A DNA stretch of 64,000 bases from Sialis fuliginosa (GCA_961205875.1 OY540812.1:8680001-8744000), one strand, 5' to 3'. Shown: positions 43,270 through 56,051, numbered from the stretch's first letter. The notes: a model not told the origin generated them from the sequence alone. A program made the numbers and translations.

Positions 43270-45489
43270 GCTTAAACTACTTTTCATATTGTCGTTGTTC
43301 ATATATGAGAAAATTGAGACAACGCGTGGAGTAATTATTTGGTTCAAATTTGTATATTTTTTAATCTTAACTGTATCATAAAGAAATAAAGATTGTTTGA
43401 GTTGATAAAACAAATCATTCAAGAATTTATTAGAACCCAAGAAGTAAGCTATATAGGAACGTATAACCAATTTTAAATTTAACGAATCAGTAATTTACAT
43501 GCATATATTTATGATTTATTCATAGATTTGAACATTTTCTAATGTTGCCTTAAATTAATAATGTACAATATTTTTATTTGGATGGAGTTTTAGATTTCTT
43601 TAGTTTGGTAGTATTGTTACAGTGAAAATATTTATTTTTATTAGTAAATAATCCACATGTTAAATGAAATGTCTTTACAAAAAAAAACAAACTAGGTAGG
43701 TAATTAAAATGAGATCATATTATTAATTGTTTTAGTTCACTTGGAGTCAAATATCGAAAATAGAAACGTTTTAATTATGTTGGTAACTCATTTAGTGGTC
43801 AATGAAATATATGTATCTAATTAATGAAGAATTAACAATAATATGATGGAATTAAAGAGCGAATTTATTTATTTGTTTAATTAAAACGTAATCCTGTCAT
43901 TTTTGATATTTTAAGTTCACTAATTAACAGTCAATCGAACACAATATAGCTAATTAACATTTACATTTAAAATACGATAATCCGTAAATGTTTGTTTGGT
44001 TGTGTTTTGATGTCAATTACGGTATGTGTATAATATTATGTGTTTTTGCCGGGAAAAGTAATTTCAAAAATTATATCAAAAATAAAATATTACAGAAATA
44101 TAATATTCTCAATATTTTTTTGTAAAATCTAATAAGAATTAATTTTTCTTTTACAAAAATACATGTTAAATTTATAAATATAATATGTATTATGTATAAT
44201 TCTGTATAAAGTATAATACTACATTTACTATAATTATGCCAAATATCAGATTTTGGTACGAGAAAGTAAAAATGGTTTCCTAATAAAAACATATATATCT
44301 GTTGTGCAGATACAGGTTTTACAAGTGATTTAATATCATCATTTTATAGGTAAATTCAATAATTATTATCTCAATATAATCCTCGTCAACACAACACAAA
44401 CAAAACAATGGCACAAGCAAAAAATTTATATAACATTCTTTGCAAAATTTCAATATTGAATACCGGTAACAAAATGTTGCATTCCTACGAGCTTATACAA
44501 AGCGAATCCTGCATAGGGAATTTTATGATTTTCCCCAGACCCTGTTGCATACCTTTGCTCTCAATGAAATTTTACAATTTCCCTTCTGTTAGTCGTTAGC
44601 TTGCAAAAATTAATTTTCTTTCAACGATATTACAAGAAATCATTTGCAATAAAACTGTTATCTACCGGAGAATAAAATCTACAATATAAAACAGTGTATT
44701 CTTTTCCTTTCTAATGTGTTTTATTTTCTTTATTACATTCAGTGAAATTGGTTTTTATGTATATGCTTAATATTATTTAAAATAAAATAACATATACCAT
44801 TCTGTACCTTTTCATAGAATGTTAACTAAGAAAATTATTCTTCAAAGATAACTGACGCATTTTTAGACATTAAAAAACTAGATGCAGATAATGTAAACAA
44901 TTAAATTATCTGCTATATAATATAAATAAATTAACACTTATAAATACAATCATTTATTTATTTCCATCTTAGAAAATCACAGGAATTTATCATTACAACT
45001 TTAATCATTTGTAAGATTGTATAGTAGATAAGTATAAACTTTACATTGTAAATTATATATGTTTTAGAGATCGTTAGAAATCAATATGTATACATGTATA
45101 CTTGTATATTGTATAGCATGATGAATATCTTGATAATATAATTTTATTTTATTTTCAGAAAATACTGTAGGAATATGTTTGTATGTACGTTTGAAAGATA
45201 TAGAGTATTTGCCTCATTATTTCAAACACAAAATATTTTATACCTGAATACGTGGTTTGTCCATTTAGCTCAGTAGAATAACTACAGTTAGGGGAAGAAA
45301 ATCAAATCAATACAGTAAAACAGAAAATAGGCAAAACATTAGATCGGCCACAGCTCACACCCAATACATAATATGATTATGTAATCCAATTGTGTTGAAT
45401 GTGTCTTTGGAACTTACTGGATAATTTATAGCTGTTGGCAATGAATATCCTGTTAGGTGCGCACTTGTGCAGTATTTTATCCCTTGCAC
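43270..45489. other. AT-rich DNA, no gene seen
   Basis: AT-rich. The 63-codon plus-strand frame at 44408-44599 has a slightly complex second half (CGAGCTTATACAAAGCG, CCCCAGACCCTGTTGC) but no recognisable product. No gene is supported. Confidence 0.4.
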
Positions 45490-45920
45490 CCTATAAGTAA
45501 GATACATTGAACACCCGTGCAGATGTACGCGAGAACAACCCCTCCCGCAATATCGTCAACTTTTTTCAACTAGCTCTAATACAATTACCCTCTTTATTGC
45601 ACATACGCACGCAGTTACTTTCTCGTGCTAAATATACGAATCATGTAGAAAATCCCCGTGTAAATGACTTTGTTTCATTCACTATCATGTAAACTGTATT
45701 TGCTCTCTCGCTCAGTACGCGGAGGTAGATTGTAACCTCACACCCTACAGTGTCAAGTGGTTGAAGTAAGGTGAGGTTGGTAGGTGGAGGTTTGAAGGAC
45801 CCCTCAAGATTCAAGGACTCTCACTTGCTTCATACGTAAGGCCTCCGTTGGCAGAAATGATACATTGCCTTCTTTATTGCGATTCTGTGAAATCAACAGA
45901 GAGCTTGTTGTTCTCGACTC
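45490..45920. other. GC-richer block, possibly conserved non-coding
   Basis: CACCCGTGCAGATGTACGCG, CTCTCTCGCTCAGTACGCGG, AACCTCACACCCTACAGTG, AAGGTGAGGTTGGTAGG and GGCCTCCGTTGGCAG. CAAGTGGTTGAAGTAAGGTGAGG includes a donor-like GTGAGG. The 61-codon frame at 45507 is unremarkable. Confidence 0.3.
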
Positions 45921-47300
45921 AACTTGATAAGTATGAAAAGTTTTTTATCGCATTCGATGCATGAAATGATATATGAATGGTACATATTTTAAAATAAATT
46001 TACATCCTTATCACTGTACATTTATTTTTGTTACCTCACAAGGGCTTTTGTTTTTAATCATATTTACTTTTTATTCGGGATGTAAGCTCTGTGTCACTTT
46101 GACGAGGATAAATTCAATATTGTCTTATATTATAATAAAAATTCTCGTTAAATAGCCTAGTAAAAATAAAGAGTTTAAAGATGCAATTTTTATATTGAAA
46201 TTAAATATTGGGAAAAAAATTATTTAAATGTTATTTTTCATACCTTTATTTATTTTTCCTCGGTTCATAATTCTTAAGAACCTTATTCATACACACTTAA
46301 GGGTAAGTGTATATTTTTAATCAAAATAATGTGTATTTATGAAGGTATACATATTTACAATATCAATACGTATACAAACAGTATTTTGTAAAAAGCAAAA
46401 AATCAAAGATGTATTATTTACTCAAATCACGTAGCCCTTTTCGATCGGGGTAACTTTGAGTAGGTTTATACTATATAGAGCTACGCGCTATACATATTAC
46501 ATTTTTATCAACAGCGTCATCTTGAAATCAAGCATAACATTGAAAATATAAAAGTAAAAATTTTATTACCTACACTTATAATCAAATATGAAAAATTTTA
46601 TTAGTTTGTTCGTGATAAAGAAAATATATAATATCTACAAATTAAAAATTAATTAAAACAACATTTTAATTTTGATTGTAGGTATAAAACAAGAAAGGAT
46701 ATCAACCTACAATGTAATATAGTACAATTTATTTTTCTTGATTGAAAAAAAGTATGTATAATTCTAAGAAAATCCTGTTGTGGAAACAACATTTATACGT
46801 ATCTAAAAGTATGATGAACCCTTTGTTATTATAGAAGAGAAGAAAACAGAGATTTTCTCCAAAACAAAAGAATTACTAAATAAAACATACGATGTTGTTT
46901 TTGTCAGACTAAAATTATCTTTTATAAGAAGAAAATAAATTAAAGTAATTCGTACTGTTTCTACCTCCTTAATAAAATTGCAGTAACTTTTTCATTTTCA
47001 ACGAAGATAGTTTTTTTTTCAAGAAAACGTTTATATAAAACTTAATTTGTTTATATATTATTATTTACGTTATTTATTTATTTCAAAGATTTAATAATGG
47101 TACGTTACATTTAGTATATTTATTTGTAAAAAATACTATACAGTTTCTATTTTAAATGTTAATAAATCAGGGTACAAAATTTAAATTTTAAATTAGCTAA
47201 TATAAAACACAAATATGAATTTCTTTTATTTAAAAAAAATGTATTTAATTAAAGAAAATAACCTTCCACATTTAAAGAAAATAAATACAAAAACCTTAAA
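45921..47300. other. AT-rich DNA, no gene seen
   Basis: AT-rich. A short patch at 46435-46500 (TAGCCCTTTTCGATCGGGG, GAGCTACGCGCTAT) is not open. No gene. Confidence 0.45.
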
Positions 47301-47600
47301 CATTTTCACATCATAAACTCCGTACGTGATCCTCGCAATCATCCTGTATGTGTTGTTATTTCTTGCACTCTCAGCAGCAAAGACACGTGTCTGTTGGCAC
47401 AATGGGCGCTAATGAAGTGAAGAGTTAACGAACCAAGACTCCGAACAGTCGGAGTCCAAATAACCAACATTTACCCCTCTTTCAATAGCGCTACCGCAAA
47501 ACTCAACCTATTGACTGTTTGACAATATCTAATGCGCTAATATGGACCGTTCGGAGAAATAAGTCGTACACGTTTTATGCTGCTCAAATCAGACCAATTT
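47301..47600. other. GC-richer block with a 7-bp hairpin
   Basis: CGTACGTGATCCTCGC, CTCTCAGCAGCAAAGAC, CAATGGGCGCTAATG. GACTCCG-AACAGT-CGGAGTC (47437-47456) is a perfect 7-bp stem. AGCGCTACCGC and ATGGACCGTTCGG follow. Candidate conserved non-coding DNA. Confidence 0.35.
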
Positions 47601-47770
47601 TCTTTTACAATATGTTTATTTGTACAGTTTTTTTTTATAAAGACTGTGGATACAAACGTCCTGGATACTGAGGTAATTTTGTTTTGAATCATTTGAAGCT
47701 AATGAGGTGATCTATAGACGAATTTAAAAATCTACTAGTATTATGATAGTTTTTAAGGTTAATCTCACAT

Positions 47771-48000
47771 TGTCGTCCGTCCGTCCTTTTTAGTCAAAGC
47801 AAAATATCTCGTTAACCATATAAGCTAGAAACTTGAAATTTTTACTGAACATGTAAAATGATGCCTACTAGTAAAAGATGTACAAATTTTCAGTGGGAGG
47901 GGGCTAAGGAGCTAAAGCTAGGTAAAAAATATTTTTCATTATACCAAGGCATGTGGCACGTTAAAATGTATAACCAAATCAGCGGAATTTGACTTTTTTT
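47771..48000 (+). repeat. dispersed repeat family 3, copy C
   Basis: GTCGTCCGTCCGTCCTTTTT, AGTCAAAGCAAAATATCTCG, TAACCATATAAGCTAG, then GGGGCTAAGGAGCTAAAG, AAGGCATGTGGCACG and GGAATTTGACTTT. It matches 24110-24364 and 33171-33686 in inverse orientation. Confidence 0.65.
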
Positions 48001-48149
48001 ATATAGGTATAATTAATATAATATATAAATTACCGTTAGTAAACATTTTATTTTATATTATACATATAATACGTGTCAGAAATAAATGGTACTTGTAATA
48101 TAACATTGTAAAGAGGAATTGATTTGAAATCTGATTTCGTAAAATAATA

Positions 48150-48330
48150 CAGGATGTTGTGTTTAAGAAAACAAAGTTAAATATTTTTCGGGAAACAGGT
48201 AGGCTATGGAAAAAAATTGCTTACGCCATTTTGTAGATCAACTTTTGTTTAACAAGTTTCGAATTCAACTTTTTTGTAACATCAATATTTTAACAGATAT
48301 AAGCTGGACAATGAAAAATCAGACACCCTG
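48150..48330. mobile_element. short TA-flanked element
   Basis: 181 bp between TA dinucleotides (48148-48149; 48331-48332). Ends CAGGATGTTGTG and, inverted, CAGGGTGTCTGA; only about eight terminal bases match (7 of 8). TACAGGGTGTC-type ends occur in many arthropod non-autonomous elements, and 54692 carries another TACAGGCTGTCCC start. The interior is AT-rich with no coding. Confidence 0.5.
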
Positions 48331-48332
48331 TA

Positions 48333-49334
48333 TATTAAACATAAAACATTAGATGAAATAATCAGCTAAAAATATTTAGAAACTTACATGTATATTTACG
48401 CACATAACAGGCACAATAGTGTCAAAGAATACGAATATAAAGTTTAAATAAATTGATTGATGATATGATCGCAAATTTCCTATTTTACATACCTTTGTAT
48501 ATTTTATAAACACATTGAACGATAACAACATGCACAGTCACTCTGTGTATGCATTTCTGATAGAACCTTTAATAAAACATCCAGAGTCTGTGGGATGAAT
48601 GGATTAACAGCACGCACCGCTGTAAAGCAAAATTATGTAAAGTTCTTTTTATGTGAATTTAAATTTAATTCGAACCGATTCAAACAGGAACATGGTAAGT
48701 GCATTCTGCAGGGTCATTAATTTCAATACAACAGTTGAATAGTGAGGGATTCTAACCCTATATATGTATAATATAGTATATAATACAGTGTTTGTGAAAA
48801 ATATTACACTAATGATAGACAATAAAAACGTCAGACGGGTGTGTGATTTTTTGCTCAATTTGTAAATTAGCATTAATAGTTAATGGGATGTTCATTTGTA
48901 CATTTTTTAAATGGCTGGTGTTTTTATCAAGTGGAATTAATTAATGTTTGTATACCTTGTTCCTACTGATTATTTTGTTTATATGAAGATGCGTGTACAA
49001 ATTCTGATACATAAAGTATTTTATATACAATTATAGTTCATATTTGATAGTAAGTATTATATTTATTTTAATATGTATAATAATTTATTGTTCTTATTCT
49101 ATTAACTTTTTTGTTCAGCTAAGATAAAGACGACCAAAAAGGTCGTAGGCTATAATACAAAATGTGATTTTGCACACACAAAAAATTATTAACTTTTTTT
49201 TTTAGTATCAAGCCAAAATAGTTTATTTATATATTTATTCGGTCTAATTCTTGTGTAATTATGAAAAATGATAACAAGACATTTTTTCTACAACCGTGTA
49301 AAAAAGTAGGCTTTTTCTTTGACATTTCAGTGTG
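48333..49334. other. AT-rich DNA, no gene seen
   Basis: AT-rich. A moderately complex patch at 48505-48640 includes GGATGAATGGATTAACAGC (a GGATTA site) and ACGCACCGCTG. No gene. Confidence 0.4.
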
Positions 49335-49336
49335 TA

Positions 49337-50005
49337 AAGCCCGCCGCACACGACGCTAGATTTGCTGCTAGTTTGTTTGCTAGATTCAATGCTGGTTTTC
49401 AAGCGTGTTTCGGCGCTGGATTGTTGTCATGGTTTCAATGTGTGTTGGCTTCACACGATCCTTGATTTTGTAGATGGTTTTGATGCGTGCAACATAATAC
49501 TGTAGTGGATATGGTTTATGAAAATAAAAAAATCCTTTGGGTGAATAATATATAATTAATGTTTATTAATTTCAACAGTTAAACTCAATGATCTAAGTTT
49601 AAAATTTCACTACAATTCAGTTTTGCTCACATTTATTTTTTACATTCAGGATCGATCTTATAAGGTATGTTTAATAAAACTCACATTTAAATATTTGTAA
49701 AATGGACATAATTATTTCTTATGATTTGTACGAACAGCTGTTACAAAAGTATACGCTATGACGCCATGTTTGTTTATGACGTTTATGCTCACGTGACATT
49801 ATAATATTTTCTGATTGGTTCTTGCTCAAATCTAGCAGCAAATCCAGCACGAAAAATAGCCCCGGTTCTAATTCTGAAATCTAGTATGATAGCGCGCAGC
49901 GTAGCAAGCAGTGACGTCATTTCTATCACTGAAACAAGCCCGGTTGCCAGCACAGCAACCAGCAAGCAAACCAGCAGCAAATCTAGCGTCGTGTGCGGCG
50001 GGCTT
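49337..50005. mobile_element. non-autonomous element with long inverted ends
   Basis: 669 bp flanked by TA (49335-49336; 50006-50007). The two ends are identical for 33 bases starting AAGCCCGCCGCACACGACGC and similar for about 47, continuing TTTGCTGCTAGTTTGTTTGC. CTAGATTTGCTGCTAG and GCTGGATT words are reiterated further in, in both halves. Whether TA is the whole duplication or part of a TAA (PIF-like) cannot be settled. No transposase coding; the two minus-strand frames inside (49789-50086) are translated inverted repeat. Confidence 0.8.
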
Positions 50006-50014
50006 TAAGTAGTA

Positions 50015-50067
50015 CTTTTGCGCTCGCCGTGCGTAAAAAGTTTTTTCACGCACGGCGTGCGCAAAAG
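50015..50067. repeat. GC-rich hairpin adjoining the element
   Basis: Arms CTTTTGCGCTCGCCGTGCGT (50015-50034) and its near-complement (50048-50067) match at 19 of 20 positions around a 13-base A/T spacer. It lies eight bases outside the element at 49337-50005. Confidence 0.9.
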
Positions 50068-50599
50068 TGTTTCCATAGTAACACATCTGTACATTTTTAC
50101 ATTTTTTTACGATTAATGAATTTTATAAATACTATTGTATTATAGTATTAAACAAATTACTAAAATTTAAGTACTATATTAATTATTGTAATAAACAAAA
50201 TTATTAATAAAATTAAATAAAATATAAACAATACCTTTAGGGTTTTTTTCTTGGCACAATTCATGGTATTATGTGTAATTTTCATATATCAATTTAGATT
50301 TTGCAGATATTAAATTTAAAATTACAGAATTTGCAGTTTCTGATATCTCTGGTGGTACACACTTATGTTCTTTTTCAGTATCACCACTTATCCATCTGAA
50401 TATAATATAATAGAATAACAAATTATGAAACACATTTGAATGAAAATAGAACTGTCAAAAATTTTATCCAAAGCTTACTAGAGTTGAATTTTAATATTAA
50501 TATAGCAAAATACAAAGTATATAAATTAATTATTATATTATATTATTGTTAATATTATATAATCAATAGGGTTGTAGAAAAAATATTGTGTGCACCTCG
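50068..50599. other. AT-rich DNA, no gene seen
   Basis: AT-rich; nothing supported. Confidence 0.5.
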
Positions 50600-50650
50600 G
50601 GTGTAAAATGCGTTTTTCACACTCGTGCGAAAAACTATCATTTTACACCC
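50600..50650. repeat. hairpin repeat
   Basis: GGGTGTAAAATGCGTTTTTC on the left and, inverted on the right, GGGTGTAAAATGATAGTTTTTC, with ACACTCGTGC between. Weaker inverted similarity continues outward (ATTGTGTGCACC / TGTGTATCTA). Style similar to the hairpin at 50015. Confidence 0.7.
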
Positions 50651-50819
50651 TAGATACACAAATAACTATTTTATGCAATATTTATTTATATATTTTTTCA
50701 ATAAAGAAAACAATCTGAAGTCTAAAATAAAATAAATAATAACATATTTCCAACCACACGAGATTAAACCAATAACATTATTCCAACGTTTCAATTAAAA
50801 CAAGCACGTTCTTTATTTC
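50651..50819. other. AT-rich DNA, no gene seen
   Basis: AT-rich; nothing supported. Confidence 0.5.
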
Positions 50820-51065
50820 GATAAAGAGTGTAAATGCACGCGTCACGTACAACATTGGGTACGCACAAATGTGCGCGCACGAACACAAATGCACGGACAT
50901 TACTGGCGGCGGTGCAGCGTCCTTCACATTCAAGAGTGGACCCCGTCGGGTTGTGTGAAAGCATAACAGTAATAATGTATGCATATTTGATAGAGTCACA
51001 TTTGCCGGTTAGGATTTCACAGCCAGCGTGCTATACAGTCGGCATTCGTTATGGAGAAAATTTAT
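50820..51065. other. GC-richer block, possibly conserved non-coding
   Basis: TGCACGCGTCACGTAC, TGTGCGCGCACGAAC, TACTGGCGGCGGTGCAGCG and GTGGACCCCGTCGGGTTG. Frames of 73 and 77 codons on opposite strands overlap, which is typical of chance openness in GC-rich DNA. CACGT/GCGCAC E-box-like words cluster. Confidence 0.3.
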
Positions 51066-52888
51066 AAAGTAAAATTATATATATTTTTTTCCAGAATTAA
51101 AATTTTAAGATATTAAAATTCTTAATACCATTCAGAGACTGCGCATACTACATATTTTTAGTCAGCTTTAATAGCTTTATTGATAGTATAGTGTGCAAAC
51201 CAAGTACGCCATATTTATTTCCAGTCGACCGATAGTTGCTCGAATTTTAGTCGACCAACTTTTTATCGGATAGGTGGGCGCAGATTCATGCCAACTTCCA
51301 AACCGATGTAGTTTGCGTGGGCTCTCACTGTAACAACTAAATAGTCAATATACTTTAACATTATTATTAACGAAGTAGTGAGCTTTTGATATTTCAGTAT
51401 TAATACTGACACTTGAGTGCGCCAACCGGAACTAAATGAGGCCATATTTAAAGTGAAATGGAGCATGTTTTTATAGCTATACATTGTTCTATATGGTCTA
51501 ATCAGGCCAATATAATACAGTATAATATAATATGTTCTCAGTTAAAAACATAAAATGAATAATATTAAATATGAAAGGTAGATATATATTTTTTTTAATT
51601 GCATCTCAAATATCAAAAAGTGAAATTTTAATATTTTTATAAAACATTTTGGTTTCAGAATTTTGTAAAAGAAAATAAAAATACCAATAGTTCTACCCAG
51701 AAGTCAAGAGTATTCTGAAGATAACTATCGATATTAAAATCTGATTAGTTAATTTATTTAATGAAACAATATTAATGTAGAATGAGTTTTAAATATGAAT
51801 ATTTGTGAAGTATCAAATTTTCTAAGTTCGACAAAAAATACAGATCTTTCGGTGAATTTTAAAACAAGACAGTTGTGCTGCAACTCATTTCGTATGAATG
51901 GGTACGTATGTACACAAAGATTGGATGATTTGTGTGTGGCGATATTTCTTGATTTTCTTCTATTTCGTTTATGTCCCATGGAACGTGATGTATTTTTTTA
52001 AAGTTGCTTATATATTACAGTATCATCTATGAGGATATCTGAAATATTATATATATATGTTCTTTTATGTTCGCTGCCTGCTTGTAATATTTATGCGAAT
52101 GAGCTCGGCGTTGTGTTAGATCTTCCAGTCGAAGGGTCTCGAATCATAATTATGAAGAAATATGGCTTTCAATGAATTTTTACATACAGTTTTCCTATAG
52201 TATATACAACTTTTTATTAACTTCGAATATTAGGTATTCATATAAAACGGTTATTTATTTTTAGATTTTGAAATATAGTTTACATACTCAGATATTTTTT
52301 AAACTTTTTATCTTATCAGCTTAATTAATTATTAAGTAATTAATTAATTTAATTTTTAACTATTTGTGAAAGTTGGGTCATTTTTTTAATTTAATGAAGT
52401 AATTCTTTAAAAATATATATGTATATCCGTGTATACTTACAAATAGCTGACTGATCAAATCTTACCTGAAACAAAAAAAAAATTAGAGTCAATAATTAAA
52501 AATATTTCTCTTAATATTTTTAAATAATATATTTAAGAATAATATACATGTGTGCGCCAATAATAAAAAAAATATTTACATAGCAAAAAATTGACTAAAC
52601 CTTATACGAATCTGTTTTTGCATAATACAATTTAAATTACAGGAATCGCTTTACATGTAAATACAAAAATGCATATGTATACGACATTACATATGCCAAA
52701 TCAGTAAGATCTAATACATGCGTTTTTTTTCGTAGAAGAAAAACTATATCGACAGATTCTTAAAATCCGCCATGCGTCAAAATTCAATCAAACAGAATCT
52801 GTAAACCCAATTTCCAGTATAACTTGATTTCGTTTCCAATATCCCGCCCCTGTTTCATTTCGCGTGGACACATGTCGCTTTGCTCCTT
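51066..52888. other. AT-rich DNA, no gene seen
   Basis: AT-rich, with a small complex patch at 51190-51300, where AGTCGACC occurs twice. Opposite-strand frames at 51758-52001 overlap and look incidental. No gene. Confidence 0.4.
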
Positions 52889-52916
52889 ACACACACACAC
52901 ACACACACACACACAC
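52889..52916. repeat. (AC)14 microsatellite
   Basis: Uninterrupted AC run; the two plus-strand frames that cross it are artefacts of the repeat. Confidence 0.95.
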
Positions 52917-54369
52917 TCCCTTACCTACCCACGATCAAAATACTAGCTATAGTTTTAAAATTCTGTACCATATGTTTAATTTTCTTCAAGAAGAAATTGC
53001 ATTGGATTTTATCACTACAAATAAAATGTATTTATTATACGAACCTAATGAAATTTTTTAAAACTATTTTAATACAAGATAGGTATTAGATAATTATAAC
53101 TTATTGTAGTGATTTGTTCACTGTTAAAAGACAAATCAATTGAAATATAACTAATAGACGAGTCCATGGGGTGGATTTCACAAGATTATGCTAATCAAAA
53201 CGATATTTTTGATATTAATATAAATTTATAATATGAAATAACATCTGAAAAGGAACTGGTTTTTTATTAAATTCACTATGTTAAAAGGGTAACACATAAA
53301 GTACTCATAAGTATCTGTAACGGGCGTTACAATTTCGGAAGTTATTTCAGCTAAGTTATTAAGTCAGGTAAATCTGCAATGTTTTTTTTTTGTATACTGT
53401 GGTCTGTGACTTTATTAATGTAGGCAGATGTAAACAAAAAATGAAACTAGATTGTATGCTTATCTATTTTTAATGATTTTTGATAAGTGTAAGGGGCGTT
53501 ACACACAACTGATTTAGATAATTTTTCCTTCATTGCTTGTAGTTGTTAAATGTTAAGTGATTTTTAAAATAATATGTAATAATGAAAAATGTGTTCTTTC
53601 TTATTGTTTCTTACCATTTAGACGTCAATTTATCAGGAAGTGAATTTTTTACGCAAAAAATAAATTAAAAAAAAGTAAAAATAGGGGTTAGTCTGGACTC
53701 ATCCTAATGTTATAACCGCAGAAATTTCAATAAATTGGAAACATAAACAATATAAAATTTAATGCCATTATATTTACTTGGCATTAATAACGTTACAGCT
53801 TCTCATAACCTAATTTTTTTTGTTACATTTTATAATTCTGTAGCAGATGTTTAATTTTTCTCAGGCAGCAACTACATAATTTTTCTTATTACACTTGTGT
53901 AAGACCCGTGTTATAATTTATGAACAATCGTAGCTAATATTTGTAATTTTATATACAGGAGCGATGCAATGTTTATGACCGACTTTACTTTGTTTGGTCC
54001 TTTATTAAAAAAAAACGTACTTTTATTGTGTTGAGCTCTAGATGTAGGTTTTATTAAGGTAGGGGTGGTGAAAATGCTCTAATTACTATTACATGAAATA
54101 TTGCTTAAAGTTTATGCTCCTACTCTCACTAATTAAAAAAATTAATAACACTGAAGAGGGTATTTAGTTCCATTTTTGATATTAAAAATATGTGTATAAA
54201 CTATAAACTTTACTTGAATTAAATTCTCTTTTACATATATTTATTTCCCTTTCCAGCTGCATAACATAAAATTATATATAAAAGCATAAAAAACTATTTA
54301 AATATAGGTCGATAAAACCATGAATGAATACCATATCCCGTATCTTATATGATAATAAATATTATGTAA
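52917..54369. other. AT-rich DNA with two GTAAC-GGCGTTAC motifs
   Basis: GTAACGGGCGTTAC (53317-53330, palindromic with 6-bp arms) and GTAAGGGGCGTTAC (53489-53502) lie 172 bases apart in otherwise AT-rich DNA. AACGTTAC also occurs near 53789. No coding. Confidence 0.4.
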
Positions 54370-54600
54370 ACTAAGCACCGAGTTTCAGCTGGAGTATTAT
54401 TTTGTTTGACACAGAAAGGAGGACAAACTGCCAGAAGTTATACCCGGAGACATGTTGTTAATATTGACAGTCTGGAAGGTTTGTCGGAGATAAAGGCTAT
54501 CTCTCAGTAAACGCGGTTTTTAATATGTTCCCATGGGATAAAAGAAAAGTCTGGTCTCGACGCTTTTGACAATCCACATACCACAAAATCTATTTCAGTA
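54370..54600. other. GC-richer block
   Basis: AGCACCGAGTTTCAGCTGGAG, AAAGGAGGACAAACTGCC, ACCCGGAGACATGTTG, GACAGTCTGGAAGG and AAACGCGG. Not open over its length and not repeated. Confidence 0.3.
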
Positions 54601-54691
54601 TGCTGGAGAACATCTTAAGATTTCTAAATATAAGAAAATTTTTATGCGTGCAGTTTATATATGTAATATGAATAGAAATTTCAGCAAATAT

Positions 54692-54770
54692 AGTATACAG
54701 GCTGTCCCAGATTTGAAGGATTTTATTTTTTCGAAAACGGATTAAATTTATTGTGGCGTTTAAATAATAA
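54692..54770 (+). repeat. element-end-like TACAGGCTGTCCC
   Basis: TACAGGCTGTCCCAGATTTG, then TTTTTTCGAAAACGGATT. It resembles the CAGG(G/A)TGT ends at 48150-48330 and a phrase common in arthropod repeats. No opposite end is found. Confidence 0.35.
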
Positions 54771-56011
54771 ATAATAATCAATTTTTTCAAATAGTATTTT
54801 TTCAAATCGTTGGAAAAATGATTTTTTGCTGAATACTTAGATATTTAATCTACAGTTCTTAAGAAAAACATAATTTTTTATCAACCGAAATCTATGATTT
54901 TAATTCTGTAACTAGACAGTTTAATTATATTTCACCTGGTTGTATATGTAGCATTAAAACTAAAGAAAAAGGAAAATATATGCCTTATAACTATGATTAC
55001 ATATATGTATATCGAACATGTTGTCTAGAATGAGAGATAAAATATCTCCGATTTGAAAAGCTTCTCGTGTAGTACGTGTACGTACTATTTGAAAAAATAT
55101 TCCTGTTAAACGACACAAAAAATATTAACATACATATATAATATATCTATCTTCAAAGGCAAGGCAAAAAGTATGAAAAATAGTATGTTTCGAATCAGAA
55201 GCTAATCCGTTTTCAAAAGAATTCCCTGGTCTTTTGAAACTGGATATATTATTATGTATTAATTATTATGTACCTATATTATAATAATAATAACATTACG
55301 AATTACTGCCTAGAAAATATTTTCTCTGTGGTGTATATTTTTTGATAATATGTTTATAATATCATATATTACTGATTTTTAAAATAAATATATTTATTGA
55401 TATATTTTATACAGGATTATATGTAGAAAGCGTTAAAATATTGCTCTTTAAACTTACTAAATTTTCAAAGGTGAAAAGATTTCTATTAAAAGGAAACTTA
55501 TTCATCATTTAAAAAAATTAAGTAAGTACTGAATTATACAATACATACTTTTTTCATAAATGTTAAACTTTTGTTGGCCAGTAGCCAGATAAGAATCCTA
55601 ATGTAGGTAAAACAAGCACAATAAATTCCCTTTAATTAGTTTAGTTTTAACTGGGCTACTATACTTTTAAGAACCCATAAAACATATAAAAATATACACA
55701 TTATGTATCTTCTTGTTAAATGTGCCATAATAAATTACAGTTTAATTAATTATAAAAAGGATTAGAGGTATATTTATTATACCAATTTGTCTCAAAAATA
55801 TCATCGGATTAAAGAAACATACAAACAAAGTGCTTGTCGATTCAAACGTCCAAATATTTTATGTATATAAAACTTTCAGGCCTGTCAGGAACTTAAGTTT
55901 AATTTACGAACTATAAATTGAACTAACCTCGTTTACATTTTATTGACGTCACTATAGCTATATTAAATGGATATAAAATAATTTATTTAATTCCGTGGAA
56001 TTTATCTATAA
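54771..56011. other. AT-rich DNA, no gene seen
   Basis: AT-rich; nothing supported. Confidence 0.5.
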
Positions 56012-56051
56012 AAAATAGTCTATGAAAACAGTATCTTTCATAGACTATTTT
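56012..56051. repeat. perfect 16-bp hairpin
   Basis: AAAATAGTCTATGAAA - ACAGTATC - TTTCATAGACTATTTT. At 40 bases it is too short for a typical miRNA precursor; a terminator-like or element-derived hairpin is possible. Confidence 0.9.

Noticed and set aside
45257-45290. tRNA-like D-arm wording (TTAGCTCAGTAGAATAA)
   Set aside because: No anticodon arm, T-arm or acceptor stem follows; the downstream sequence is A-rich.
49789-50086. two minus-strand frames of 63 and 72 codons
   Set aside because: They are translated terminal repeat and hairpin sequence of the 49.3-kb element, in two overlapping phases.
52864-53089. frames beginning in a threonine/histidine run
   Set aside because: Produced by the AC microsatellite.
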